A stretch of DNA of 12,460 bases from Vulcanococcus sp. SFB_649D_100_25 (GCA_030833825.1 JAURGL010000039.1:1-12460); one strand, 5' to 3'; shown: positions 1 to 8,092, counted from the stretch's first letter. Notes: generated from the sequence alone by a model not told the origin. A program made the numbers and translations.

Positions 1-212
1 GCGCCGATGTCCACCGTGCAGACGCTCAGCTTGTCGGCGTTGGGGTGCTGCTCGCGGTTCTGGACATGCCCCACCACCACACCGGCAGCACGGGCGGCCA
101 GATCCTCGATCTCCTCCACCTCAAACCCTGCCACCGACAGACGTTCGGCCAGCTCCTCGGCGGGCAGATCACAGGCCACCAGCTCCCGGAGCCATTGGAG
201 CGAGACCTGCAT
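1..212 (-). CDS. pheT: Phenylalanine--tRNA ligase beta subunit, N-terminal fragment
   Basis: This is the first 70 codons of PheT, which forms the alpha2-beta2 enzyme that charges tRNA-Phe in the cytoplasm. The reverse strand reads MQVSLQWLRELV from an ATG at 212-210. It continues through the typical N-terminal segment (LAERLSVAGFEVEEIEDL) into the start of the EMAP/tRNA-binding-like fold, with VVVGHVQNREQHPNADKLSV at about residues 44-63. That HPNADKL segment is characteristic of the family. The frame stays open to the left edge, so the gene is cut by the window and is not broken. It is divergent from rpmG across a 116-nt spacer. The identification is firm even though only about a tenth of the protein is visible. 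Confidence 0.95.
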   Translation of the reverse strand, partial: MQVSLQWLRELVACDLPAEELAERLSVAGFEVEEIEDLAARAAGVVVGHVQNREQHPNADKLSVCTVDIG

Positions 213-328
213 CAGACCGTCTAAACAGATCGATTGACTTTAAAGAGTGGGCCTGGGGAAGGCGGTGAGGCGACAAGGTATGGTTGACCCTTGTCCACAC
301 GCATCGCTCAAGCGGCGCAACGTCCTTT
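213..328. promoter_or_regulatory. Divergent pheT / rpmG intergenic region, probable promoters
   Basis: This 116-nt spacer separates pheT (leftward) and rpmG (rightward), so it should hold both promoters. A TATGGT hexamer at 279-284 could be a -10 element for rpmG, with an rpmG 5' leader of about 40 nt, but no good -35 lies at the right distance. TTGACT at 234-239 resembles a -35 without a matching -10. The leftward promoter is not evident. That a promoter lies here is inferred from gene orientation, and the exact boxes are guesses. Confidence 0.4.
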
Positions 329-523
329 ATGGCTAAGAACAAGGGCGTCCGGATCGTGATCACTCTCGAGTGCACCGAATGCCGGTCCAACCCCGCGAAG
401 CGGTCTCCTGGTGTGTCCCGTTACACCACCCAGAAGAACCGCCGCAACACGACTGAACGGATCGAACTCAAGAAGTTCTGCCCCCACTGCAACAAGTCGA
501 CGGTCCACAAAGAGATCAAGTGA
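329..523 (+). CDS. rpmG: 50S ribosomal protein bL33
   Basis: This 64-residue protein, MAKNKGVRIVITLECTEC..., is bL33 of the large ribosomal subunit, which sits near the E site. It has two CxxC pairs, C15/C18 and C51/C54 (CPHC). It is therefore the zinc-binding (C+) form and not the zinc-free form induced by zinc starvation. The frame extends upstream to 284, but the family begins at MAKxKG, so the ATG at 329 is the start. The length is normal. It leads an apparent operon with rpsR (47-nt gap) and the RNase gene. The pairing rpmG-rpsR is a common bacterial ribosomal arrangement. Confidence 0.97.
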   Translation: MAKNKGVRIVITLECTECRSNPAKRSPGVSRYTTQKNRRNTTERIELKKFCPHCNKSTVHKEIK

Positions 524-570
524 TCTCCCCGGCGTGATCTCCGCTGTCTGCACTTCTCCTCCGTTCAGCA

Positions 571-792
571 ATGCCTAGTTCCTTTTTCAAGAAGCGTCTC
601 TCGCCGATCAAGCCCGGCGAACCGATCGACTACAAGGATGTCGATCTGCTCAAGAAGTTCATCACCGAGCGCGGCAAGATTCTTCCCCGCCGTCTGACTG
701 GACTCACCGCCAAGCAGCAGCGTGATCTCACCAATGCTGTGAAGCGCGCCCGCATCATGGCTCTGCTGCCCTTCGTGAATCCCGAGGGCTGA
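571..792 (+). CDS. rpsR: 30S ribosomal protein bS18
   Basis: This 73-residue protein is bS18, a component of the small-subunit platform that partners with bS6. Its hallmark segments are all present: the basic N-terminus (MPSSFFKKRLSPIKPGEPID), the VDLLKKFITERGKILPRR core at about residues 24-41, and the C-terminal TAKQQRDLTNAVKRARIMAL at about 46-65. Length and sequence are typical of cyanobacteria. It lies 47 nt after rpmG and 11 nt before the exoribonuclease gene, so the three are probably co-transcribed. Nothing is unusual in the gene. Confidence 0.98.
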   Translation: MPSSFFKKRLSPIKPGEPIDYKDVDLLKKFITERGKILPRRLTGLTAKQQRDLTNAVKRARIMALLPFVNPEG

Positions 793-803
793 CCCTGAGT
801 TCG

Positions 804-2834
804 GTGGTCTTTCACAGCGGCGATCTCGTCGGAGTGCACGACCACCGCGCCCCACTACTGGCTGTTGTTGAAGCGATTCAGGGGAGCAAGGTCCGCCTGC
901 GGGTTGGCTTTGAGGCCAAGTCCCAGGTCCTCCCCCAGCGTCAACTTCAGCTCATCTGCCCCTTGCCGAGTGGTCATGAACCACCTTCACGGCTAGGGGT
1001 TTTTCCATGGAAGCTCGATCCCGCTGCCCTCGCTGCCGCGACCCCCTCACGCAGTGCCTGGGGAGCAGGTTGGCTGTTGCTGTGCGAGTCCGATCAAGCG
1101 CTTGAGCTCAGTGAGTTCTGTGATTTGGTCTGCGGCTCGCAGGAGCCAAGCGCGATGGCAGCCTGCTGGCTGGCGCTATCGGGACCTCAGCAGTGGTTCC
1201 GCTTTAAGCAGGGAGAGATCCAGGCCCGCTCCCTTGAAGAACTCAAACCTCTTCGCCGGGAGCGTCGACTGAAGGCCCTGGCCCTCGAGCAAGAGCAGGC
1301 TTGGAGCAAGCTCCTGCGCAGGCGGCAACCACTCCAGGAGGCTGATCTGAGTGAACCCATCGCCCAGAGACTCCAGCTGCTCAAGCGTGTCGCCTCTGCT
1401 GAGCTGGAGCTGACTGATCTCGATGAGCCCCTGCGGCACAGCCTGAGCCAACTCCACATCGGTTCGGAGCGTGGCCAGATCCGCCATTTGCTGGTGGATC
1501 TGGGTCAGTGGGATCCTCACCAGCTGGTGACCATGGCAGGTACCACCTGGAGCCTGGGCTTCAGTCCTGCCCAGATGGAGCAGGCCGTCCACCTGGATGC
1601 TGTTGCTGCAGAACCGCAAGCGGGCGACGGCGACCGCATCGACCTGAGCCAACAGCGCTGCGTCACCATCGATGACGACGACACCCGGGATATTGATGAC
1701 GCTCTGAGCTACGAGCGCCTGGCAGATGGGCGCGAGCGGATCTGGATTCATGTGGCCGATCCCGGCCGCCTGATTGCCCCTGGCTCTGACCTCGACATGG
1801 AGGCGCGGCGACGCGGCAGCAGCCTCTACCTGGCCCAGGGCAACCTGCCGATGTTCCCGGACTTGCTCTCCACGGGCGTCTTCAGCCTTCGCTCTGGCCA
1901 TCGCTCGGCCGCCTGGAGCACCTGGGTCGAACTGGACGATGACGGTGAGATCAAGGCCTATGGCATTCAGCGGAGCTGGGTGAAACCGATCTACCGGCTC
2001 AGCTACGGGGACGCCGATGAGCTGATTGAGCTCGCCCCACCCCAGGATCGGGACCTCGCCGATCTCGATCAGCTGTTGCTGCGCCGCCGTCGCTGGCGTA
2101 CCAGGAATGGGGCCTTGCAGATGGATCTGGCGGAGGGTCGAATCCGCAGCCAGGGCGGGGAGCCCAGGCTTGAGATCACCGAGCCAAGCCCGTCTCGCCA
2201 GCTGGTTGCAGAGGCGATGATCCTTGCCGGTGCGGTCGCAGCTCGTTTCGGGCAGGACCACGGGCTGCCCCTTCCGTACCGCAGTCAGTTGCCTGCGGAC
2301 CTGCCGCCGCCGGCGCAATTGGAGGCACTGCCTGATGGCGCCGTCCGGTTTGCGGCGATCAAGCGCTGCCTCAGCCGCGGTCTGATGGGTACGTCACCGG
2401 CGGCCCATTTCAGCCTCGGGCTCCCTGCCTACGTTCAGGCCACCTCCCCGATTCGCCGCTATGGCGACCTGATGGTCCAGCGGCAGATCGCCGCCCACCT
2501 GGCAGGCCAGACGCCACTGTCAGAGGCTGATCTTCAGGAGCTGCTGGACAGCTTTGACGGGGCGGTGAGAGAGGGCATTGGCATCGCCCGGGAGGATCAG
2601 CGGCACTGGCAGCAGGTCTGGTTTGAAGTCCATAAAGGTGGGCAGTGGCGTGCCCAATTCCTGCGTTGGCTGAGACCCCAGGACCGCCTCGGGCTCGTGC
2701 GCATTGATGAATTGGCCATGGACTTGGCAGCGGAGTGTCCCGGCCACAGCGAACCCGGTGATGAGCTGCTGCTTCGGGTGCAGCAGGTGGATTCCCTCAG
2801 GGATCAGCTGCGTTTGGCCGCAGCCGCCAGTTGA
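804..2834 (+). CDS. rnb: RNase II/R-family 3'-5' exoribonuclease
   Basis: This is a 676-residue exoribonuclease that degrades single-stranded RNA from the 3' end. The RNB catalytic domain spans roughly residues 275-600. Its metal-binding motif reads TIDDDDTRDIDDA with D290, D296, D298 and D299, matching the spacing of the four catalytic aspartates of E. coli RNase II. The second signature, TSPIRRYGDL (R551), is also intact. The C-terminal 70 residues look like a degenerate S1-type RNA-binding domain. The N-terminal 250 residues diverge from the enterobacterial cold-shock domains, as is usual in cyanobacteria. The start is a GTG 11 nt after rpsR; no in-frame ATG lies nearby and the product begins with a plausible beta-rich segment. 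Whether it behaves as RNase II or as RNase R (able to read through structure) cannot be decided from sequence. Confidence 0.92.
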   Translation: MVFHSGDLVGVHDHRAPLLAVVEAIQGSKVRLRVGFEAKSQVLPQRQLQLICPLPSGHEPPSRLGVFPWKLDPAALAAATPSRSAWGAGWLLLCESDQALELSEFCDLVCGSQEPSAMAACWLALSGPQQWFRFKQGEIQARSLEELKPLRRERRLKALALEQEQAWSKLLRRRQPLQEADLSEPIAQRLQLLKRVASAELELTDLDEPLRHSLSQLHIGSERGQIRHLLVDLGQWDPHQLVTMAGTTWSLGFSPAQMEQAVHLDAVAAEPQAGDGDRIDLSQQRCVTIDDDDTRDIDDALSYERLADGRERIWIHVADPGRLIAPGSDLDMEARRRGSSLYLAQGNLPMFPDLLSTGVFSLRSGHRSAAWSTWVELDDDGEIKAYGIQRSWVKPIYRLSYGDADELIELAPPQDRDLADLDQLLLRRRRWRTRNGALQMDLAEGRIRSQGGEPRLEITEPSPSRQLVAEAMILAGAVAARFGQDHGLPLPYRSQLPADLPPPAQLEALPDGAVRFAAIKRCLSRGLMGTSPAAHFSLGLPAYVQATSPIRRYGDLMVQRQIAAHLAGQTPLSEADLQELLDSFDGAVREGIGIAREDQRHWQQVWFEVHKGGQWRAQFLRWLRPQDRLGLVRIDELAMDLAAECPGHSEPGDELLLRVQQVDSLRDQLRLAAAAS

Positions 2835-2844
2835 GGCCTAGGCC
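2835..2844. repeat. 10-bp perfect palindrome at a convergent gene junction
   Basis: GGCCTAGGCC begins one base after the RNase stop codon (TGA 2832-2834) and contains the stop of the opposing oxidoreductase gene (TAG on the minus strand, 2840-2838). It has no loop and no T-run on either side, so it does not look like an ordinary intrinsic terminator. It may be chance in GC-rich DNA. Confidence 0.5.
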
Positions 2845-4661
2845 ACCCAGGTAGTGGCTCTGAACCACGGTCCCCAGGGATTGAGATGTCCCCGCAGGCG
2901 CGCTGGTGTGGCGCGATCGATCGACGCGAGCTGCTGATCCACCTGAGGCTCCAGGGTGATCAGGGGCCAGTGCTGGCGGCCCTTCAGCGGTGTGCTGAGG
3001 CTGATCTGGAATTCCCCTTCTCCGCGCACTTCAACCACTCCCTCGAGTTCCAGCTCAGTGGGTTCAGCGGGGGGGGTGATCTCGAGCGGTTCCGCCTGCC
3101 CGCGCCAGGACCCATCGCTGCCGACCAGGGACGGATCCAAGAGGGCCTGATGCTGCCGCTGACGCCAGTGCGGGTGATGCCAGGGGGTGTCCCAGAGCGG
3201 CACCACTGCAACAGGAGCGCGGCGGTCATCGATCAAGTGCTGTTGCAGCTGCCGGACGGGGAGCCCAGCCGGCGGATGGTCGAACTGCACCGACAGGGCT
3301 GCCGCTGCCCCGGCCGCCTGCCCGAGGGTCAGGATCAGGGGCTGCAGCCGTGTAGCGCCATTGGCCATGTGGCTCGTGCTGAAGGCCTTGTCGGCTGCCA
3401 GCAGGTTCTCGATCTCCGAGCACACGAGCGCCCCGTAGGGGATGCAGAAGGGAGTCCCTGTCCAGCGCCCACCCCAGCGACAGCTTTTGGCCGCCAGAGG
3501 CCAGTCAGGGCCTGGATAGTGGTGATCGTTGGCGTAGTTCCCAACGGCGATCGACTGCAGGTCGCCGTCGGCGTTGAGCGGCAGTGCAGCAATGGAGCGG
3601 CCCTTGCTCTGAGGGAGTAACTCCTGCTCAATCACGGTGTGGAGGCCCACCATCCGACGCCCCTCGCGCCAGTAGGGCATCGCCGCCAGCCAGGGGGCAG
3701 GACTGCCGGCGTCTTCGGGGAAGGCGGCCCCCAATCCCAGCCAACCTCCGGTTGCTGCGGTCAGCCCCTCAGCAAAGCGCAGGCTGTGGGCCTGCATTTC
3801 GGCGTAAAGCTCCTGCTCCGCCGCTTGATCAGAACGGAAGGCCCGGTCCAGCCCCCAGTCCCAATCGTTTCCGTGCAAGGGCCAATTGAGCATCACCAGC
3901 CCTCCCGGTAGGCGGCCGTAGCTGATGGTCCGCTCCAGACCGAAAGCCTCACAGGCTTGCTCAAACGGCGCGGGCAGCAGGGGGCGCCCCTGCGGATCGA
4001 CCCCACTGGTCGCGTCGGCTGGGAGGTGCTCGCTCCGCAGCTGCCCCATCACCACCCAGGTGGGGGACTGGACGGGGTGATCCCGAAAAAAGGCCTCCCG
4101 CTCCAGCCGCTCCTGTGAGGGGGCGCTGGGCTCGCCCCAACGCTCCTGGGGTTCCCACCCCAAGCGAAAGGGCGCTCCGGCAAGGGGCAGCAGATCGCCG
4201 CGGTCGCTCCCATCGACCACCACGCGGCAAGCCACACGCCGCTGTTCACCGCCCAGCGCTACACGCAGAGCTGAGATGACGGCCCCCTGGCGTTCCACCT
4301 CCAGCAGCTGGCAACAGGGCCACCACTGCAACTTCGGCTCTGCCTTCAACCAGCCCTGGAGGATCGATTCCGCCGTTTCGGGGCGATAACCAAAACAACT
4401 GACCCAGTTCTGATCGAGCCCGAGCGGTTCGGCCTGCTCCAGGGCCCGCAGAAATGCCCCCCAAAGACCGGTTTGCCATGGGCTGAGTTCGTTCCCATCG
4501 GGACAACAGACCCCAGCTGCACTCACCATCCCCCCAAGCCAGCTGCCGGGTGTGAGCAGCAGGGTCTGTGCGCCACTGCGGGCCGCCTGCAGTGCGGCGG
4601 CGACGCCGCCGGTTCCACCACCCCAAACCACCACCGCGGCGGTCTCTTCACAGGTGGGCAT
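2838..4661 (-). CDS. FAD-dependent oxidoreductase, substrate unknown
   Basis: This 607-residue protein resembles the FAD_oxidored (PF12831-like) family. The N-terminus has a Rossmann dinucleotide motif, VVVWGGGTGG at residues 10-19, followed by the family's LGGMVSAAG segment. A second FAD-contact segment, VVVDGSDRGDL, lies at about 147-157. The C-terminal FAD site, with SHMANGATRLQPLILTLGQA, lies at about 426-446. After residue 500 there is a beta-rich tail that is not part of the flavin fold. No signal peptide is seen, so it is probably cytoplasmic. I chose the ATG at 4661 because the FAD motif follows nine residues later, as is normal. A GTG at 4712 would add 17 residues and crowd the metG promoter. 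The gene is monocistronic and divergent from metG. The fold is secure, but the reaction is unknown. Confidence 0.85.
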   Translation of the reverse strand: MPTCEETAAVVVWGGGTGGVAAALQAARSGAQTLLLTPGSWLGGMVSAAGVCCPDGNELSPWQTGLWGAFLRALEQAEPLGLDQNWVSCFGYRPETAESILQGWLKAEPKLQWWPCCQLLEVERQGAVISALRVALGGEQRRVACRVVVDGSDRGDLLPLAGAPFRLGWEPQERWGEPSAPSQERLEREAFFRDHPVQSPTWVVMGQLRSEHLPADATSGVDPQGRPLLPAPFEQACEAFGLERTISYGRLPGGLVMLNWPLHGNDWDWGLDRAFRSDQAAEQELYAEMQAHSLRFAEGLTAATGGWLGLGAAFPEDAGSPAPWLAAMPYWREGRRMVGLHTVIEQELLPQSKGRSIAALPLNADGDLQSIAVGNYANDHHYPGPDWPLAAKSCRWGGRWTGTPFCIPYGALVCSEIENLLAADKAFSTSHMANGATRLQPLILTLGQAAGAAAALSVQFDHPPAGLPVRQLQQHLIDDRRAPVAVVPLWDTPWHHPHWRQRQHQALLDPSLVGSDGSWRGQAEPLEITPPAEPTELELEGVVEVRGEGEFQISLSTPLKGRQHWPLITLEPQVDQQLASIDRATPARLRGHLNPWGPWFRATTWVA

Positions 4662-4738
4662 CGTCGGCCAGAGCTGGATCGGCCCCCCAGGCTCGCAGTT
4701 GAGGGCGAGCACGGGAAGGGCTGCGTAAGATCCGCCCG
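4662..4738. promoter_or_regulatory. Divergent oxidoreductase / metG promoter region
   Basis: These 77 nt separate the two divergent genes. TAAGAT at 4726-4731 resembles a -10 box for metG, and transcription from it would start almost at the metG ATG (4739), giving a leaderless or near-leaderless message. The best -35-like hexamer (TTGAGG, 4699-4704) is too far away, at 21 nt. No clear Shine-Dalgarno sequence precedes either ATG. This is a weak assignment based on position and one hexamer. Confidence 0.3.
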
Positions 4739-6307
4739 ATGACTTACACCCTCACCACCCCCCTCTACTACGTCAACGACAAGCCCCATCTGGGCAGTGC
4801 GTACACGACCCTGGCTTGCGACGCCCTCGCCAGGTTCCAGAGGCTGAGGGGTGAGGAGGTGGTGTTCATCACCGGGTGTGATGAGCACGGCCAGAAGATT
4901 CAACGCACCGCTGAGGCGGCAGGTCTGACCCCTCAGGCCCACTGTGATGGGGTCAGCGCCCAGTACCGGGAGCTGTGGGATCGCTGGCAGATCAGCAACA
5001 ACCGCCTCATTCGCACCACCGATCCGCGGCACCGCCAGATCGTTGAGCAGTTCTTCGCTCGGGTGGAAGCCAACGGCGACATCGTCGAGGGTCGTCAGCA
5101 GGGTTGGTACTGCGTGGCCTGCGAGGAGTTCAAAGACGATCCCCACGAAGCGCAGGACCCTGAGTGCCCCACCCACCGCAAGCCACTGGAGTGGCGCGAT
5201 GAACTGAACCTGTTCTTCCGCCTCTCCCGCTATCAGCAACAGATCGAAGACCTGATCGCCCGTCCCGGGTTCATCCAGCCCACCAGTCGGCGCAACGAAG
5301 TGGAGAACTTCGTCAGGCAGGGTCTGCGCGATTTCTCGATTTCCCGGGTCAATCTCCCCTGGGGGATCCCCGTTCCCGGCCATGACGGGCACACTTTTTA
5401 CGTCTGGTTCGACGCCCTGCTGGGCTACATCACGGCCCTTCTGGAGGAGGGCGATTCGCCCGATCTCGACACCGCCCTCAGCCGGGGCTGGCCGGCCTCG
5501 GTGCACGTGATCGGCAAGGACATCCTCCGCTTCCACGCGGTCTATTGGCCCGCGATGTTGCTGTCCGCCGGTCTACCGCTACCGGCCAAGGTCTTCGGCC
5601 ATGGCTTCCTCACCCGTGAGGGCCAGAAGATGGGCAAATCCCTCGGGAACGTTCTCGATCCGGCTGCGCTGCTCGAGCGTTGCGGGCGGGATGCGGTGCG
5701 TTGGTACCTCCTGCGCGATATCCCCTTCGGGGAGGACGGTGATTTCCAGCAGCAGCGCTTTACCGACCTGGTGAACAACGACCTGGCCAACACCATCGGG
5801 AACCTGCTCAACCGCACCAGCTCGATGGCGCGGCGATGGTTTGACAACGCCGTCCCCCCCGTGACCACAGCCAAGCGGTTGGACCACCCACTCGCTCAGG
5901 CCGCCAGTCAGGCCCGCTTCAGCGCCCTGGCTGCCCTCGAGCAACTGGAGTTCCGGACCGCTGCGGAATCCACTCTCCAACTGGCGATTGCGGCCAATGG
6001 TTTCCTCAATGACCAGGCCCCCTGGAGCCGCATGAAGCAGGAGGGGAACCAGGAGCAGGTCGCCAATGATCTCTACGCCGTTCTTGAGGCCGCGCGGATC
6101 GTTGCCCTCCTGATGGCTCCACTGCTGCCTGATCTCTCCACGCGAATGCTGGAGCAGCTCGCGCAGCCCCTGCCCGATTCCAGCGCAGCTGCCACTGGAC
6201 CCAGTGACTGGTTGCAGCAGTTGGAGTGGGGTGGCCTCAGCGAAGGTTTGCTGTTGCCTGAACCCTCTCCTGTGATGGCCCGGCTTGAGCTCGAGGACCC
6301 CCTGTGA
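4739..6307 (+). CDS. metG: Methionine--tRNA ligase
   Basis: This 522-residue class I synthetase charges initiator and elongator tRNA-Met. The HIGH-type signature is HLGS at residues 17-20, and the KMSKS-type signature is KMGKS at 297-301. The connective-peptide zinc knuckle has C125, C128, C143 and H146, a single-zinc C-C-C-H arrangement like that known from Thermus MetRS. The anticodon-binding helical domain follows, with NNDLANTIGNLLNR at its start near residue 345. The protein ends soon after this domain. It therefore lacks the C-terminal Trbp111-like dimerisation domain seen in E. coli, which is a normal short form. The stop codon overlaps the start of the lptC-like gene by 4 nt (GTGA), so translation of the two is probably coupled. 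Confidence 0.97.
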   Translation: MTYTLTTPLYYVNDKPHLGSAYTTLACDALARFQRLRGEEVVFITGCDEHGQKIQRTAEAAGLTPQAHCDGVSAQYRELWDRWQISNNRLIRTTDPRHRQIVEQFFARVEANGDIVEGRQQGWYCVACEEFKDDPHEAQDPECPTHRKPLEWRDELNLFFRLSRYQQQIEDLIARPGFIQPTSRRNEVENFVRQGLRDFSISRVNLPWGIPVPGHDGHTFYVWFDALLGYITALLEEGDSPDLDTALSRGWPASVHVIGKDILRFHAVYWPAMLLSAGLPLPAKVFGHGFLTREGQKMGKSLGNVLDPAALLERCGRDAVRWYLLRDIPFGEDGDFQQQRFTDLVNNDLANTIGNLLNRTSSMARRWFDNAVPPVTTAKRLDHPLAQAASQARFSALAALEQLEFRTAAESTLQLAIAANGFLNDQAPWSRMKQEGNQEQVANDLYAVLEAARIVALLMAPLLPDLSTRMLEQLAQPLPDSSAAATGPSDWLQQLEWGGLSEGLLLPEPSPVMARLELEDPL

Positions 6308-7497
6308 GCCCTCGCGTCCTGCTCCCGGCCTCCCTCGCTCTGCTGTTGGCAGGCTGTGCCAGCTCCACCCCCAGCACGGGGAGCTCTCAGCCCTTCGCCT
6401 TTCGCGCCCTGGATCTGCGTCAGCAGGATCCCGCTGGTCGTCCGGCCTGGGAGCTGCAGAGCCCGGAAGCCCGCTACGACATCCAGCGCAAGTTCGCCCA
6501 GGCCCAGCGTCCCCGGGGCACGGTCTTTCGTGACGGCAAGGCCAGCATCCTGATCGCCGCCCAGCGGGGCACCGTGATTGGGGATGGTCAGGCGATCCAG
6601 CTCGAAGGCGATGTGCGGATCAGGCTGCTGGGGGGTAACCCCATCGAGATCAGTGGCGATTCCGCCCGCTGGCTGCCCCGTGAAGATCTGATGGTGATCG
6701 ATCAACGGCCCACGGCCACCGACCGGAGCTCACGGATCACAGCGCAGACGGCCCGCTATTTCATCAAGCGTGATCTGGTGGAGCTGCGCGGGGCGCCGGT
6801 CTTGGAGCACTGGCAGGAGGGGCGGAAGACAGATGCCTCCAAGGAGGGTCTTCCCCTGAAGGTCAAGACCCGCTGGGTGGATTGGAAACCAGATCAGGGG
6901 GACCTGACGGCACCAGCACTGGTGCGCGCTGAACGTTTTGATCCTTCGCTCAAAGCCAATGCAGCAACGAAAGCGAAGCCGACCATGGTCCTCACTGCCC
7001 GCGGGCTCAGGGGGAATCTGCGCGCTGGCTACGTGGATCTACTTGCCCCTGTTCAGGTGCGCAGTACTGATCGCAAGGGGTGGCTGAATGCCATGCAGAC
7101 CCGCTGGGCGATCAATGACCAACGCCTCAGCAGCGATCAACCCTTCAACGGACAGTTCAATGCCCTGAACGCCAAGGGGCAGTCATTCCAGATCGATCTT
7201 GAAGACAGTGAAGTCCTTATCCCCTCTGGCTGCGTGATTCAGCAGCCGGGTGAGGAGCTCACGGCCCAGCGCTGCCTGTGGAACTGGCCGAGTGGTCGTT
7301 TTGAAGCTCGCGACCGGGTGGTGCTCCGCCGTCAGACCTACAAGCAGATCACCCGGGCCGATCGCCTTGACGGCAAGATCGGCAACGATGGAGTCGCCAT
7401 CTTCAGTTCCCCCGGTGCCCGGGTGAAGTCCCGCTTCACCCTTCCGAAGTCGCAGCAGGGGGGACAACGGCGTCCAGCGACTCCAATTGCGTTCTGA
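6304..7497 (+). CDS. lptC: LptC-like lipopolysaccharide export lipoprotein
   Basis: This 397-residue protein starts at a GTG overlapping the metG stop. It has a lipoprotein signal peptide with hydrophobic residues 5-16 and lipobox LAGC, with the lipidated cysteine at C18. The body is almost entirely beta-strand repeats (for example GTVIGDGQAIQLEGDVRI and ITAQTARYFIKRDLVELRG), as in the jellyroll of LptC, which passes lipopolysaccharide from the LptBFG transporter to the periplasmic bridge. It is about twice as long as proteobacterial LptC (roughly 190 residues), and the second half seems to hold another set of similar strands, in line with the larger cyanobacterial forms. Anchoring by a lipid and not by an N-terminal helix also differs from E. 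coli. Its 3' end overlaps the opposing gene by 62 nt. Family assignment is good; substrate detail is inferred. Confidence 0.8.
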   Translation: MSPRVLLPASLALLLAGCASSTPSTGSSQPFAFRALDLRQQDPAGRPAWELQSPEARYDIQRKFAQAQRPRGTVFRDGKASILIAAQRGTVIGDGQAIQLEGDVRIRLLGGNPIEISGDSARWLPREDLMVIDQRPTATDRSSRITAQTARYFIKRDLVELRGAPVLEHWQEGRKTDASKEGLPLKVKTRWVDWKPDQGDLTAPALVRAERFDPSLKANAATKAKPTMVLTARGLRGNLRAGYVDLLAPVQVRSTDRKGWLNAMQTRWAINDQRLSSDQPFNGQFNALNAKGQSFQIDLEDSEVLIPSGCVIQQPGEELTAQRCLWNWPSGRFEARDRVVLRRQTYKQITRADRLDGKIGNDGVAIFSSPGARVKSRFTLPKSQQGGQRRPATPIAF

Positions 7498-8092
7498 GCT
7501 TTTGGCTCCAACCCTCCAGCCAGGCCTCATCACTGCGGCTGAAGCAGCGCGCTGACCACCCCCCCAGCACGACCATCCCCTCGTCTGCGATGGGTTGCAC
7601 GATCACGGCGGGCACGTTGGCGGGCAGACCGATGAATTCATCGCGCCCCGGATACAGCTTGAGATTCACCAGGCTGATCGCCTTCTGGGTGCTCAAGGCC
7701 CGCTGACAGATCGCCCCCGGTTTGAAGCGCTCTGTGGACAGCATTCCCCTCTGCAAGAGCAGCTGGCCGCGCCAAAGCACCAGGATCGAGGCGGCTGGTG
7801 TTGCCGTGAGCAGCAGCTGACTCCCCCAACCGAGTTCCTGTTGCAAATCCTGGGGCAGATCGCTGGCCAGCTCCAATCGCTGCTCCCCCGTCAACTCCAC
7901 CCGTTCCGGTGAGAGCGGGACCGCGCGCGTCCAGAGGATCGCCACCAGCATCAGGCCCACCGACAGCAGACTGGCCAGGACGCTGGAGCGCTCGAGGGCG
8001 GGCGTCAGCTCTGGCGCACTCAACTGGTTGGCCACGCACAGCGCCAAACCCAGGACGCCCACTGACAGGCAGAGACGGGCTGCGGTCGGCAC
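7436..8092 (-). CDS. CCB2/CCB4-like cofactor assembly of complex C subunit B protein
   Basis: This is a 218-residue membrane protein. Two hydrophobic helices lie near the N-terminus, at about residues 6-24 and 38-56, followed by a soluble domain. Recognisable stretches are TPAASILVLWRGQLLLQRG and LPANVPAVIVQPIADEGMVV. This matches the cyanobacterial family annotated as cofactor assembly of complex C subunit B. Its plant members, CCB2 and CCB4, help attach heme c(i) to cytochrome b6 of the b6f complex. The start is a GTG at 8092; an AAGG lies close upstream and the nearby ATG at 8103 is out of frame. The last 20 codons overlap the 3' end of lptC on the other strand. I recognise the family by overall pattern and not by a catalytic motif, so confidence is moderate. 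Confidence 0.68.
   Translation of the reverse strand: MPTAARLCLSVGVLGLALCVANQLSAPELTPALERSSVLASLLSVGLMLVAILWTRAVPLSPERVELTGEQRLELASDLPQDLQQELGWGSQLLLTATPAASILVLWRGQLLLQRGMLSTERFKPGAICQRALSTQKAISLVNLKLYPGRDEFIGLPANVPAVIVQPIADEGMVVLGGWSARCFSRSDEAWLEGWSQKLRTQLESLDAVVPPAATSEG

Noticed and set aside
1176..2318. 380-codon open frame on the minus strand inside the RNase gene
   Set aside because: The plus strand encodes an intact RNB catalytic domain here. The antisense product shows no domain or conserved motif.
2886..3620. 244-codon plus-strand frame opposite the oxidoreductase gene
   Set aside because: The minus strand carries the FAD-binding C-terminal motifs in this interval. The plus-strand product is low-complexity and arginine-rich.
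4523..5536. 337-codon open frame on the minus strand opposite metG and overlapping the oxidoreductase N-terminus
   Set aside because: metG is unambiguous across this stretch. The antisense frame also spans the divergent promoter, and its product resembles no family.
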